Of a stretch of DNA of 64,000 nt, positions 9,206 to 19,089 are shown in pieces. The DNA is taken from assembly GCF_000233455.1 (NCBI RefSeq), contig NZ_JH376420.1:330626-394625 (forward strand), read 5' to 3'. The stretch comes from [Clostridium] citroniae WAL-17108. GTDB lineage: Bacteria; Bacillota; Clostridia; Lachnospirales; Lachnospiraceae. The position numbers were made by a program, and so were the translations under genes. The first letter of the stretch is position 1. Every line of letters begins with the position of its first letter. The notes under the pieces are model-generated. The model was not told where the DNA came from. It did not search any database and worked only from the letters and a program-made list of their open reading frames with translations.

Positions 9206-9929
9206 TTTCTTCCTGCTTCATACTGCTTATCCACTGCGGAAAATGCTCCTGAGTCATCAAAAACAGATACGTCCTGTCCTCTTCCCCCATCGTTGAGGTA
9301 TGGTATGAATCCAGATATAAGCCTCCATCCGATACCAGAAAAAACATTCCCATGGCATCAACCATCTGCTTTTCCTCAATATTGTCGTGATCTCGCACCC
9401 TTGCCACGGATTGCTTCTGATCATATACATGAAGGAAACATACGGCTGCCCGTTCAAACTGCGGAATCTCCTCCCCCTGTTCCTGTTGGCGGATACACCA
9501 ATTTTCCAACGCCATAGTTACAGGCTTATAAAGATAATCCGTATATTTGTTTTTACGATGCGATAGCAGCCCAGGCAACTCCACTTTCAAAATTCCGCCC
9601 TCATACTTCACCCGAATCCCATGAATCTTTACAATTCCTAAACCGTATGCCTCCCGTTCCTGCTTCCACATGCAATTCTCAATTACCAACCGGCGAAGTC
9701 CTCCGGTCAGCTTCTCCGCTATAAAAGAGGCTTCCATCACACAGTCCATAAAACAACCTCTCTGAAACGCGGAACCGCTCCGTTCCTGTGCCGTCCGAAT
9801 CAGCCTGGCCTCCGCCAGACATTCCTGCAGTCCCCCTGCCTGCCGTTGGACCTCTTCCAACTGTTTCTCTATCTGCTCCGTTTTATCCACTCCTCTCTGC
9901 AGATTTCTTGTAGTATTCCACCCGTCCAT
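9180..9929 (-). CDS. Hypothetical ICE protein (possibly DUF6100)
   Basis: 249 residues, cytosolic by composition. A coiled-coil-like N-terminus (KTEQIEKQLEEVQRQAGGLQ) precedes a mixed domain with EREAYGLGIVKIHGIRVKYEGG and HRKNKYTDYLYKPVTMAL. The start lies inside the 3' end of the DUF5697-like gene (47-bp overlap), so translation is coupled. I associate the family loosely with DUF6100, an ICE-associated protein of unknown function, but cannot confirm it. Its place between VirB4 and the replication proteins points to a transfer or maintenance accessory role. Confidence 0.6.
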   Translation of the reverse strand: MDGWNTTRNLQRGVDKTEQIEKQLEEVQRQAGGLQECLAEARLIRTAQERSGSAFQRGCFMDCVMEASFIAEKLTGGLRRLVIENCMWKQEREAYGLGIVKIHGIRVKYEGGILKVELPGLLSHRKNKYTDYLYKPVTMALENWCIRQQEQGEEIPQFERAAVCFLHVYDQKQSVARVRDHDNIEEKQMVDAMGMFFLVSDGGLYLDSYHTSTMGEEDRTYLFLMTQEHFPQWISSMKQEEIVSKKEEV

Positions 9930-10458
9930 CTTCTTTTACCAGGCAAAAACCAATAGTTCCCGGCACTGCCACGACTCCCATCAGGTTCCCATCTTCTACT
10001 GCTATAATGTGGTTTTCCCCTGCGCGACGACTCCTTGCAAACATCCCGTTTACTAGCTTTAAATCCCCGTCACCCACATAAAGAATGTCATAGATTTCCG
10101 CACCAGAATAAAACAGGATACGGATTGGAAAGTCCTCCTTTCCTGCCAGATAGTGGCCGTCTACTGGCTTACGGCGCATCATATCTGCCAGTACCCACAG
10201 ACACTTCATGGTTCCCTCATCTTTCAACGAATACGCAAACTCGCTGGAAGCAATCAACCCGGTGTAAGGGTTCCGGTATATCTGCCTAGTCTTTTCCAAT
10301 TTTTTCAACGCACGGCCCGCCGCCTTCTCCTGTCCCGGAAAGAATGCCTCTAGCTGCTCCGGCTTCATTACGTTGTACTGGCGAAGCAAGCCAAGTACCT
10401 TCCCGGCCGTCTCCTCCGGGTTCCGGTATTCGTACCCTTTCACAACCTCCCCCCTCAC
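9883..10458 (-). CDS. DUF5697-like ICE protein
   Basis: 191 residues, overlapping the VirB4 stop by 4 bp. An N-terminal winged-helix-like region (TAGKVLGLLRQYNVMKPEQ, then KKLEKTRQIYRNPYTGLIA) is followed by a domain with PIRILFYSGAEIYDILYVGD. I recognise this layout as DUF5697, found in conjugative elements of Firmicutes next to VirB4. Function unknown; the fold suggests DNA binding or a regulatory partner. No membrane segment. Confidence 0.65.
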   Translation of the reverse strand: MRGEVVKGYEYRNPEETAGKVLGLLRQYNVMKPEQLEAFFPGQEKAAGRALKKLEKTRQIYRNPYTGLIASSEFAYSLKDEGTMKCLWVLADMMRRKPVDGHYLAGKEDFPIRILFYSGAEIYDILYVGDGDLKLVNGMFARSRRAGENHIIAVEDGNLMGVVAVPGTIGFCLVKEDGRVEYYKKSAERSG

Positions 10459-13142
10459 GCGCCCACCCGTCCATAAGCCTGTTTCCCGTAACGGGCCAGC
10501 CGCTCTTTTAACTCTTTCAGTTCCTTCCGATCCGTGGTGATTAAATCCTTCTCCAGCTGGCTGGCTTTAAACTCCAGAGTCAGATTGTTACTGTTCGTGG
10601 AAATCATGCCCTTTCCCCTCTCAAAATGGACAATCTCCATCCGCTCCGCATCGGATAGATGTAGCAGTTCCTGTACTTTTTTCGCTTCATCATTCTCCAG
10701 ATTCAGGACAATCTTTGTCTTGGTTGCATTGATAATTCCCCTCCCATACTTTCCATCTTTCAGCGCCATGAAATCAGATAAATCCTGGGTGGCGCAGACG
10801 GCTGATCCTGCATAGCCCCTTATAATCTTAAAAATCTCCAAAACATATTCTGCCGCCATTTCATTCGAGGAAGCCCCAATTAACTGCCATACCTCGTCTA
10901 AAAATACCGCTTTTTCCACGGTTCGGTCTTCTTTCACCTTTGACCAGACATAATCCAATACCACAAACATCCCCACAGGAAGCAAGTCTCCCGTAAGTTC
11001 AGAAATATCCAGAACAATATATTTATTATCCAGATTCACATTGGTTTCCTGGTTAAAGCTGGAGGCAGAGCCGTGGACAAGACGGTTTACGATATTGGCA
11101 AGCCGCCTGGTTTCTGCATTCCCATGAAGAATATCGTATACATCACCCAGAACCGGCATAGCCCGGTATTGGTTCGGATTCTCCGGGTCTGACAGACTCC
11201 CATTGTCATGCGTGATTCCCTTGTTATAGTAAGTCTGAACCAGCGCTTCATCTAAAAGCTGCTTCTCCTCATGATCCATGTCGGGAATCAACAACGAGAA
11301 AAAGATATGCAGATTCTGGATTTTTGCCGCAAGCTCCGAGCGCTCTGCCGTGTCACCGTCTAACAGGTCATTGGTCGCCTGATCCCGTTTCCTGATTTCC
11401 ATCACATTGATACAGTTTTTGGAGGCGGACGATATTTTGATGAACTCTCCTCCGATATTGGTACAGGCTCTGGCAAACTCATGCCCCTTGTCAGGTGCAA
11501 TGATAAAGACCTGGATATTCTTACGGCGCATACGCAGCGCCATCAGCTGCAGCAGAAAAGTTTTTCCCGCTCCGGTGGTTCCCATGATAGAAATATTAGC
11601 ATTCTTATATATTGTGGAATTAAAAATATCTATAATGACCAGGGAACTGTTCGCCGTGTTTACTCCCATCAAAATACCGTTTTTATCCGACATCTCAAAT
11701 GAGGTGAATGGGTAACAGCTGGCAGCTCCCGAGGTCAGTACATTGCGTTTTGAACGCTCGTAAATGCTTTTATCCAGCTTTACTAGAGGCAAAGCGGAGA
11801 GAAATGCCCGTTCCTCCTTAAACAGACAGGAAACCGTATCCATGTCCTGAGCATTCAACAGTTTTTTCACCTCTCTCGCCCGCCACTCTGCTTCTTTTGC
11901 ACTATATCCAGTCACAGTAATCAGGATACAGATATAATAAAACTCCTCATTGGATGACAAGCCATTTTTTAGATAATATCCCGATTGAATGGACTCTGCC
12001 AGGTCGTCAAAATTTGTATTGGTATCAGAGGCATCCTTGATTTTTGAGCGGTTAAGACGAATTCTGCGCCCAATTCGCTCAATAGTTTTTACCTTATCCT
12101 GTTTGTAGAGAAACAGGTCTACGTCAATTCCCTCCCCTGCATTGACCAAAAGGGACATCCAGCCGGCCGGAACCCGGAATCGGTATCTGGCAGACGGCAC
12201 AAACAAATAGGTGTGATATACTCCATCCAACACAACACAGTTCCCATGCCTGAAATCCAGGGTACGGGGTGCCACATACTCAGCGGCCGGAATCCGCCCC
12301 ACGCTGTCCTCCCCATTTTCCCGGATATACCAATTAACCACTTGGTTTAATCGTTCCGAAAATGGCAGGGTAGTACTGCTCTGGCGGTTTAATAGAGTGT
12401 ATAGAATCTCTGCCGTTTCCTCTGTGTGATTATCAGAAAGCAAAATCTCATTCCCACACTGGTATAGGTACTTCTTAGCTGTCTGGGCATATGATTCCAG
12501 CATATTTACAATTTCTTTCTCCGTCCCACGTCTGGAATCCACCTGGAACACAAGGAAAAAGCGTCTAGTTACCGCTTCTTTATAACCAACCGAACAGATT
12601 AAATTAGCATAATCCTGTTGCAGCATTCGGCACCTCTCATCCGGCTCCTTTTCGATATCTTCCCGTATGGTCTTGATATATTGGGAAATATCCGCCTTTT
12701 TAGATAACGATTTTATCTGCAGTTCAGGCGGCGCAATTTTTAAATATCCCATAAACGAATAGATGATTCCTTTCTGTTCACTGGCGCTGCGATGTAGAAA
12801 ATTAATCGGCATAACTTCCAAAATCTTCACATACCGTCCATCGACAGTATAAATAATACCGTCCCGTATCTCCTTAATCGGTATTTCTCTTGAGGCTCTT
12901 GTAAATGGCAGGTCATACTGCTCATTTTGACTGTTTTCTTTTCGTGCCGGATCTGTTTTTTCGCGGCTTTTTTCCGGTTTCCGTCTCTTTGTCTTTTGGT
13001 TCAGCTCCTGTTTTAAAGCTTTCTTTATTCTTTTTAAATTTCTCTTCCATTCCCGATTCTGGATTTTCCTGGGACTTTGTCTCCCATTCTGCTTTGGCTC
13101 CTGTGCCGGTACTTCTCCACTCTGCTTTCTTACTCTTTTCAC
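10455..13142 (-). CDS. virB4: VirB4/TraE-like conjugative ATPase
   Basis: About 895 residues. Walker A is GTTGAGKT (near residue 522) and Walker B is KAVFLDEVWQL (near residue 745), separated by the usual VirB4 insert; the N-terminal third is the CagE/VirB4 domain (GIIYTVDGRYVKILEVMPIN). The protein powers substrate and pilus translocation at the inner membrane. Start: GTG 13142 has AGGAGG 11 bases upstream; a TTG at 13193 is an alternative. Either start lies inside the upstream PrgI gene in another frame, an overlap of at least 221 bp in which both products are highly charged and basic. Confidence 0.92.
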   Translation of the reverse strand: MKRVRKQSGEVPAQEPKQNGRQSPRKIQNREWKRNLKRIKKALKQELNQKTKRRKPEKSREKTDPARKENSQNEQYDLPFTRASREIPIKEIRDGIIYTVDGRYVKILEVMPINFLHRSASEQKGIIYSFMGYLKIAPPELQIKSLSKKADISQYIKTIREDIEKEPDERCRMLQQDYANLICSVGYKEAVTRRFFLVFQVDSRRGTEKEIVNMLESYAQTAKKYLYQCGNEILLSDNHTEETAEILYTLLNRQSSTTLPFSERLNQVVNWYIRENGEDSVGRIPAAEYVAPRTLDFRHGNCVVLDGVYHTYLFVPSARYRFRVPAGWMSLLVNAGEGIDVDLFLYKQDKVKTIERIGRRIRLNRSKIKDASDTNTNFDDLAESIQSGYYLKNGLSSNEEFYYICILITVTGYSAKEAEWRAREVKKLLNAQDMDTVSCLFKEERAFLSALPLVKLDKSIYERSKRNVLTSGAASCYPFTSFEMSDKNGILMGVNTANSSLVIIDIFNSTIYKNANISIMGTTGAGKTFLLQLMALRMRRKNIQVFIIAPDKGHEFARACTNIGGEFIKISSASKNCINVMEIRKRDQATNDLLDGDTAERSELAAKIQNLHIFFSLLIPDMDHEEKQLLDEALVQTYYNKGITHDNGSLSDPENPNQYRAMPVLGDVYDILHGNAETRRLANIVNRLVHGSASSFNQETNVNLDNKYIVLDISELTGDLLPVGMFVVLDYVWSKVKEDRTVEKAVFLDEVWQLIGASSNEMAAEYVLEIFKIIRGYAGSAVCATQDLSDFMALKDGKYGRGIINATKTKIVLNLENDEAKKVQELLHLSDAERMEIVHFERGKGMISTNSNNLTLEFKASQLEKDLITTDRKELKELKERLARYGKQAYGRVGA

Positions 13143-13509
13143 GTCCCTGCTTTCCTCCTTTCCGGACTTTCTCTTTTCTTCGGTTCTGCTCAAGACGGTA
13201 ACACTCGTCCGGCTCAGTAAGGCACCTGCGCCGCCTCACATACCGAAAGAAGCTAGCGATAAATGCAAACAGGCTTTCCCCTTGAATCCCAATCACTGAT
13301 ACTACCACTGCCGGTACAAGGACAATCATACCGATATACATTTTCATCTTTACCGTCATATTAAGCGAAAAAAGCAGCGGAACTAAAACCATAAGGAGCA
13401 TGGTCGTTTCCACTGCATTTCTTGTCTTTACCCTCCCGGAAAACAAAGTTCCTTCCTCTGCAAAATTGGGTGGAATGGTATAAATATCTATCCGGTCTTC
13501 CTGATCCAT
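12922..13509 (-). CDS. PrgI-family membrane protein with charged tail
   Basis: 195 residues from ATG 13509 (MDQEDRIDIYTIPPNF). Two adjacent hydrophobic helices (about residues 34-55 and 57-80) form the PrgI/VirB3-like membrane part, followed by RRRRCLTEPDE and a ~90-residue Lys/Glu-rich tail. The genomic position just before VirB4 is standard for PrgI. The tail is the part that overlaps the VirB4 coding start, so its composition may be constrained by the second frame. Would act as a small channel subunit pairing with VirB4. Confidence 0.82.
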   Translation of the reverse strand: MDQEDRIDIYTIPPNFAEEGTLFSGRVKTRNAVETTMLLMVLVPLLFSLNMTVKMKMYIGMIVLVPAVVVSVIGIQGESLFAFIASFFRYVRRRRCLTEPDECYRLEQNRRKEKVRKGGKQGREKSKKAEWRSTGTGAKAEWETKSQENPESGMEEKFKKNKESFKTGAEPKDKETETGKKPRKNRSGTKRKQSK

Positions 13510-13528
13510 GGTACCCTATCCTCCTTTC

Positions 13529-14203
13529 TTACCTTCGTTTTATTACATAATAAAGCTCGTAAAGGCATAGACCAGCTCCTAATATTCCCAAAATCCAGAG
13601 CGGACTCACCCGTATACTTCCCTGAAGTTCCATCTCCTGATTCATTTCTTCATCTGATGGTTCTGGCATTTCGCTCCCCTCTCGTCCACTGCTATCGGAA
13701 CGTGTAGCAACTGCAACCAACGTGCCCGATGTAACTTCCACAGCGTCATCCTCGTATGGCAGACGAAACACACTATCCGGCGTTATCGTTACCCGACACA
13801 TAATAATCTTCTCATCTTTAATCTCCACTTCCGTTCGGTCCGCCTGACACCGAAACTTACGACCATCTGTCTGTGCCTCACATCTTTCAATCTCATAGGC
13901 ACCTACCGGAAGGGACAGGTTCACTGCATATCCGCCTTTTTCAGTCAGTGTCGCGCTTCGCTCCCACCCTCCAACCATGTTCCGTATATGTAGCTTTATC
14001 CTACCGTGAAATCCCTGAAACGTCTCGCAGCGGATGGACAGGGTTCCACGTCTGGTGTCTGTATCCGTATACTCTTCCTCCCATCCGTCTGTCTCTACTT
14101 TGGTCTGAACCTGCACAGAATTCTCATTGGCAAGAACTTTCCCTGGCTGAAGGACCAGGGCGAGAAACGCCGCCCCAATCCAGCCTTTTATCCATCGCCT
14201 CAA
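13529..14203 (-). CDS. Secreted, C-terminally anchored ICE protein
   Basis: 224 residues from TTG 14203 (GGAGG 10 bases upstream). A signal peptide (about 1-25, ending VLANENS) leads into an extracellular beta-rich region (RGTLSIRCETFQGFHGRIKL, then LPVGAYEIERCEAQ) and a Glu-rich stretch before a C-terminal membrane helix (WILGILGAGLCLYELYYVI) and a short basic tail. It lies 3 bp after the lytic hydrolase gene and before PrgI, so it is part of the secretion operon. Probably a surface or periplasm-facing component of the channel; no named family recognised. Confidence 0.65.
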   Translation of the reverse strand: MRRWIKGWIGAAFLALVLQPGKVLANENSVQVQTKVETDGWEEEYTDTDTRRGTLSIRCETFQGFHGRIKLHIRNMVGGWERSATLTEKGGYAVNLSLPVGAYEIERCEAQTDGRKFRCQADRTEVEIKDEKIIMCRVTITPDSVFRLPYEDDAVEVTSGTLVAVATRSDSSGREGSEMPEPSDEEMNQEMELQGSIRVSPLWILGILGAGLCLYELYYVIKRR

Positions 14204-14206
14204 TTT

Positions 14207-16246
14207 CTATTGTCCTCCCATAATCCAGATACCGCCATCACTTAGATCTCTGGCATAAGATTGTATTGTAGCCGGGCTGTAAAGTTTTCCAGTCCGGCTC
14301 CGGCTTCCCGGATCAGCAATGGCAATATAGCCATCCCTCGTCACACCTGTCAGCACAATAAAATGACCACTGCTTCCTGATATGGTGTTTTCCGCACAGA
14401 TTACCACTGCCAGCTTTCCTTCCTTTAACTGCTTAACCACATAGTCAATCTGTCCCCTTTTTACCCGTTCTACTGAAAGTCCCCAACTGCCGGCAGCCAT
14501 AGCCGGAAATGAGTGGCTGGTTCCTTTCCCTGAGACATACAATCCGTGGGACATGGCATATTCCGCCGTCATCTGGGGCGTCACATTCTCTCCTGTCAAT
14601 GTAGAGATGACAATGGCTAATGCGGTAGGACCACACCCTGCAGATTTAATTGTAGAGCTCCCATAAGGCATGGAGGCCCAGGGCTCTTCTCCCTGGTTAA
14701 AATAAATCACCTCTTTCACACAACCTCTGACGGTGTCATAGAAAATTGTGTCTCCACCAGTCTGAATCTCGCTGGTATAAATATCCTCTGATGCACCGGC
14801 TCCAAGCACATAGTTCTTCCAGCTCGTTGCCTTAAACAGCACATCCAGAATTCCATCAGTTCCATCTTTCAGAAGCTCAAACAGTTTCAACACATAATTG
14901 AAAGTAGTCTGGCTGGTCACATAGCTGTAGCTATAACCAGTGACTGGCGGCGACAGATTGGCATTCAGTTTCACAACAATCGCATAATCCACAATCTCAA
15001 TTTCTTCGTCTTCCTCCTCGTCCCCTCCATCTATAATTTCCGTATGGGTTCCGGTCTGCATCCATCCTAAAAAGTCTTTGGCGTTTTCTTCCACCATGGA
15101 TTTGAGCAATATCACCGAAACCGTTGTTCCTGTCTGTGGCATGACGGCAGTTCCTCCAGTTCCTGCTCCCGATTCCGGTTTTGTCCCCTCACCTCCCGCT
15201 GCAGTCAGATACCCCATTACCTTTTCCACGTAAGCTGGCGTCTCACCGTTTTGTGGTATCCGGTATCCGGCTCTTTTCACCGCTCCCGGACCGGCATTAT
15301 AAGCGGCAACTGCCAGCCTGACTCCGTCCGGATAGGAACCAAAAGTACGGAGAAGCTCGGCTATGTATTTGGCTCCACCCATGATATTCTGTTTCGGGTC
15401 AAATGGGGATGTCACTTCCAGATTCGCTGCCGTTCCAGGCATGAGCTGCATAATCCCCATGGCTCCTGCGCTTGACACTGCATTAGGATTAAAATCAGAT
15501 TCCGCTTTCCCCATTGCTTTTAATAGTGCCTCCGGAACTTGATAGGTCGCTGCTGCCAACGCAAAATATTCATCATAGGGACTGGTCAAATCCGAATCAA
15601 AGCCGCCCACGGTTCCATATCCGTTGAATCCCACAATCCGGCCTCCATTCCATGATTCCTCAATTAAGACAGCCAGATACTGACTTAACATAGGTTCCAG
15701 CCTGGACTCATATTCATCTTCTACCTCATAATCATCATACCCGTCCCAATTCTCACGAAAATCCACGCCGATTTCGTCCAGCATTTGATCGCGGTATCCC
15801 TCAATCACAGCACAGATTTCTGCTTTCAATTCTGGACTTTCCGAAAAAAGAGTTTCTATCTGAACCTTTATATTCTGATACTCTGCTTCCCTGGCCTGTG
15901 CCACATAGCTGTCCGCATCGGCAAAACCCAGATAGGAAAAGATAATCCCTATGGAATTTACAATCATATACAGGAACAGAAGGACTGCCGCCAGAACTGC
16001 CCCTACCGCTTTCCAGAAGGATTTACTTGCCAAAACCGCCCCAATAACCGCTCCCATAGGGCCACCCAATGCGGCTCCAGCAGCCGTTCCGCTCACAGCA
16101 GATCCACTTTTTGCAGCCCCTGCGGCAAGGTGAACTGCCTGAATTGCTTCTGCCGCCTGCTTTGCCTGCCCCGCTGCCCGAACTGTTCGGGCAGCCGTTT
16201 CTGCCGCTTTGTCAAGCGGCTCGTCCTCTGCCCAGTCCCTGCTCAT
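14207..16246 (-). CDS. VirB1-like lytic transglycosylase with C39-like peptidase domain
   Basis: 679 residues. After a cytosolic Ala-rich start and one membrane helix (about 90-115), an SLT transglycosylase domain appears near residues 230-345, with the catalytic Glu in AMGKAESDFNP, AGAMGIMQLMPGTA and VAAYNAGPGAV. The C-terminal domain (about 510-679) is papain-like C39_2: Cys in SAGCGPTALA, His in GSSGHFIVL and a following IADPGSR. The pair would cut glycan and peptide parts of the wall so the channel can pass through. Upstream of it is TrbL; downstream the membrane-anchored protein at 13529. Confidence 0.9.
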   Translation of the reverse strand: MSRDWAEDEPLDKAAETAARTVRAAGQAKQAAEAIQAVHLAAGAAKSGSAVSGTAAGAALGGPMGAVIGAVLASKSFWKAVGAVLAAVLLFLYMIVNSIGIIFSYLGFADADSYVAQAREAEYQNIKVQIETLFSESPELKAEICAVIEGYRDQMLDEIGVDFRENWDGYDDYEVEDEYESRLEPMLSQYLAVLIEESWNGGRIVGFNGYGTVGGFDSDLTSPYDEYFALAAATYQVPEALLKAMGKAESDFNPNAVSSAGAMGIMQLMPGTAANLEVTSPFDPKQNIMGGAKYIAELLRTFGSYPDGVRLAVAAYNAGPGAVKRAGYRIPQNGETPAYVEKVMGYLTAAGGEGTKPESGAGTGGTAVMPQTGTTVSVILLKSMVEENAKDFLGWMQTGTHTEIIDGGDEEEDEEIEIVDYAIVVKLNANLSPPVTGYSYSYVTSQTTFNYVLKLFELLKDGTDGILDVLFKATSWKNYVLGAGASEDIYTSEIQTGGDTIFYDTVRGCVKEVIYFNQGEEPWASMPYGSSTIKSAGCGPTALAIVISTLTGENVTPQMTAEYAMSHGLYVSGKGTSHSFPAMAAGSWGLSVERVKRGQIDYVVKQLKEGKLAVVICAENTISGSSGHFIVLTGVTRDGYIAIADPGSRSRTGKLYSPATIQSYARDLSDGGIWIMGGQ

Positions 16247-16275
16247 ATCTCCCTCCTTTAAACTGGTCTTAATTC

Positions 16276-18585
16276 TTATTTCTTGTCAGGAGTTTTCCTA
16301 CGCTGATTCCTGAGCCCGGCTCCAGTCTGTTTTTTCACTGGTTTCTTTATGGCTTTCTTCTCCCGCTGTTTTAGCAGGCTTTCCTGCAAGGCTGGCTGTT
16401 CTTTCGGTTTCTCCATACGTTCCTTTTGCTGGTATACCTTTTCCAGGCGGAGGGTTCCGTTTTTCTCCAGGACTGCCTTCGTCTCCGGAAGCATAGCTGG
16501 AGCTTTTTCCTGTTTCGGTAGTTCGTAATAGGTCTTCCCATTTTCATGAATGGTCTGGTACGGTCCTTTCGGCTTCTCATACAATCCCGTATCATAACGC
16601 ATATACTGCTTTCCATCCCGCTCTGCCTGATAACATCCACGCAACCCCTCTGACATGCCGTCCTGCTGCGATACACCAGTCACAGCCGCACTGCCTCCTG
16701 CTTTTCCTGAAATGACCGCTGTGTCTATTACGCTATTCACCGCCGATTCGCCTGCGGCAAATCCAGTACTATCACCCACTGGCAGGTTTTGTCCGGATTC
16801 TGCTGCTTCCAGTCCGCTCACGCGGCCAGATGAATCCGCTGCCGGCTCCATTCCCGAAACGGCTCCCGTTCCATCCATATGTTCCATAGTCCCTGTATCG
16901 AAGTTATCTGCTGACAAACCAGAAACAGAGGATTCCTGCGTTCCTCCATAAGAAGACGTCCCGGATCCAACTGCCCCGTCTCCCATAGAAGCCGCACCTT
17001 CTGTCTCACTCCCAATTCTGCTATCCATATTATCCTGCAAGTCCCCAATTCCAGCACTCTCTCCAGACAGTTCCAGACCCGTGGCTTCCGAAGCATTTTC
17101 TTGACCGAAAGCATTGCCACTCTCTCCAATTTCCATCCCTCCGGTCATATCTTCCACATTTCCAAACGGCAGAACCTGGTTTCCGTTCTCCATATCTTCC
17201 ATAGGAGGAAGTTCTCCTCCCTCTGCCATATCTCCTGCGGATAAAGGTTCTTCCTCAAACGGATCCATACCTGTATCTCCAATGGGAATTCCACTTTCCG
17301 ATTCCATAGGGGCCAGCGTCCCCTCTTCCTCCGTAGCCGGTGGAACCTCTTGCATGCCGTCACCTGCTCCTTGTGCAAATCCGTTCTCATCATCCGGCGT
17401 ACCAAAAGGAAGATTCTGACCTGTCAAAGCGGAGTCATCCATCTGGAATACACCGAATCCATCTCCCATATCCAGATTTTGATTCTCCATGCCCTGAAAA
17501 TCATCTGCCATATTCCCGGCATCCATTCCGCCAATCCCAGAGCCAGCTCCATCTTTCATGTTTCCGTCCATATCGGACATAACGCCTGCCGATGCAGACG
17601 CTCCTGTGCCTCCCATGGGAATCGGCCTTCCATTTCCAAAATTCATATGGCCGGAACCAGACGCCGCCGAACTGGCATTTCTTCCGCGTCCACCGCCCGA
17701 CAACAGGCGCCCTGCCATCATAAGAGCACCCAGACCACTTAAACCTCCCATTGTCCTGCCCATGCTTACGCCCAGGGAAGCCATATAGGAATCCAGCTTT
17801 CCCGCAATCTTGCAGAAGCCAATCAGACACATAGTAGCGGCAAAAAAACGAGTAAATCCATATCCGCTTGCCATCAGGTTTCCATAGCCTGCCAGAAACA
17901 TTTTCAGGCACCAGGCATCCAAAATCACAATCATAACCTGTCCACCGAACATTTTTGACCAAGATGCAAGAATATTGTTAGTTGCCTTAGACCCTCCGGT
18001 AGCAAAAGCCAACGGTGCTGTATAGGAAAGCACTCCCAGAAGTACATACCTTTCTGCCAAAATAAACAACAGCTTAAAATAGTTCCACGCTACCACAAAG
18101 TGCATGATTAAAAGGAGCAGAGATATACTTAACGCATCTGTCCCCAACACTGATACCGCTGCCTCTGCGGCGGAAACATATCCACTGAAAGAATCCACTG
18201 TGATTCCTGTCCCCACGACCCATTGGTAAGGCGTTCCCGCCACCTCCAGAACATAATTCACGATATCTCTTGCATAGACCAGCATAAACAGACAAAATCC
18301 TGACCGGAATACAAGTTCCAGCGGATCTTCAGAGTTTACCCCCAACTTCCCGAACATGGATTTAAACACCTGCCAGGTTAATATCATGAGAAGCAGTGCA
18401 ACTGCAATTGGCAGCACTGCATTTTGGTACAAACTTCCCACAACCCCAAATAATTCTTCAAACAAGTCCAAATCGCAGGATAAAATCTCGGTAAACATTC
18501 CGCTCGCTATATCCATCATGTCTATAATAAACTGGGAACACAATTCCCGGATCGCCTCAAATAAAAGTTCTAATAACCATCCCAT
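16276..18585 (-). CDS. TrbL/VirB6-like polytopic channel protein with long low-complexity tail
   Basis: 769 residues. Residues 1-300 hold about six to seven membrane helices (AVALLLMILTWQVF, ILLLIMHFVVAWNYFKLLF, FFAATMCLIGFCKIAG) of the TrbL/VirB6 type that form the inner membrane pore. From about residue 300 to 620 the sequence is a Gly/Met/Asp/Glu/Ser-rich repeat region (GDGFGVFQMDDSALTG, then many GDxxGM and MExGN units), ending in a basic tail KKAIKKPVKKQTG. The tail is unusual in length; it may face outward or bind other components. Sits between the VirB2-like gene and the hydrolase. Confidence 0.85.
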   Translation of the reverse strand: MGWLLELLFEAIRELCSQFIIDMMDIASGMFTEILSCDLDLFEELFGVVGSLYQNAVLPIAVALLLMILTWQVFKSMFGKLGVNSEDPLELVFRSGFCLFMLVYARDIVNYVLEVAGTPYQWVVGTGITVDSFSGYVSAAEAAVSVLGTDALSISLLLLIMHFVVAWNYFKLLFILAERYVLLGVLSYTAPLAFATGGSKATNNILASWSKMFGGQVMIVILDAWCLKMFLAGYGNLMASGYGFTRFFAATMCLIGFCKIAGKLDSYMASLGVSMGRTMGGLSGLGALMMAGRLLSGGGRGRNASSAASGSGHMNFGNGRPIPMGGTGASASAGVMSDMDGNMKDGAGSGIGGMDAGNMADDFQGMENQNLDMGDGFGVFQMDDSALTGQNLPFGTPDDENGFAQGAGDGMQEVPPATEEEGTLAPMESESGIPIGDTGMDPFEEEPLSAGDMAEGGELPPMEDMENGNQVLPFGNVEDMTGGMEIGESGNAFGQENASEATGLELSGESAGIGDLQDNMDSRIGSETEGAASMGDGAVGSGTSSYGGTQESSVSGLSADNFDTGTMEHMDGTGAVSGMEPAADSSGRVSGLEAAESGQNLPVGDSTGFAAGESAVNSVIDTAVISGKAGGSAAVTGVSQQDGMSEGLRGCYQAERDGKQYMRYDTGLYEKPKGPYQTIHENGKTYYELPKQEKAPAMLPETKAVLEKNGTLRLEKVYQQKERMEKPKEQPALQESLLKQREKKAIKKPVKKQTGAGLRNQRRKTPDKK

Positions 18586-18677
18586 CTGTCATTCCCCATT
18601 TTCAGGGTATCCTTCACCTCCTTTGCCGGGGGAGCTCCGGCATTTTTACTGCTGTTATGTTACGGTTTCATTATTTT

Positions 18678-19079
18678 CTACGGTGTAAATGATTGCTGCG
18701 GAATAATCGCCTCCATGTAAGTTACAATAGCTCCCAGTGTCATCAGAACGGCCCAACACACCACAATCCGCTTTAACCACGCTCTTGATTCATCAACGGT
18801 CTTTCCTGATTTAGAAAAATTCATCAAGAAAAGACAGATGGACGCGCATACGACTGCGCCCACTGTTGCAAGCCCTGCCACATCGGAATAGACTTTCTGC
18901 ATGGCGCTCTTAGCAATATCAAAAATATCTGCCGCATAAGTGGTTTGGCACATTAAAATGTTTATACCCCAGAGCAGGTATCCCTGTACAGCCAGACATG
19001 ACAGCCGCCTTGTCCATCCCGGTTCCTGTTTCCTGCTTTCTGCAGATTCATCTGCTTTTCTAAAATGCAGCTCCCTCAC
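18678..19079 (-). CDS. TrbC/VirB2-like pilin candidate
   Basis: About 133 residues with GTG start at 19079; start choice is uncertain because the AAGAAGG sits very close. A hydrophobic export segment (LAVQGYLLWGINILMCQTTYAA) is followed by two membrane helices (ATVGAVVCASICLFLMNF and RIVVCWAVLMTLGAIVTYM), the VirB2 pilin layout. It is the first gene of the secretion operon, directly behind a terminator-bearing leader (19090-19227). It would form the extracellular or surface part of the channel. Confidence 0.75.
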   Translation of the reverse strand: MRELHFRKADESAESRKQEPGWTRRLSCLAVQGYLLWGINILMCQTTYAADIFDIAKSAMQKVYSDVAGLATVGAVVCASICLFLMNFSKSGKTVDESRAWLKRIVVCWAVLMTLGAIVTYMEAIIPQQSFTP

Positions 19080-19089
19080 CTTCTTTCAG

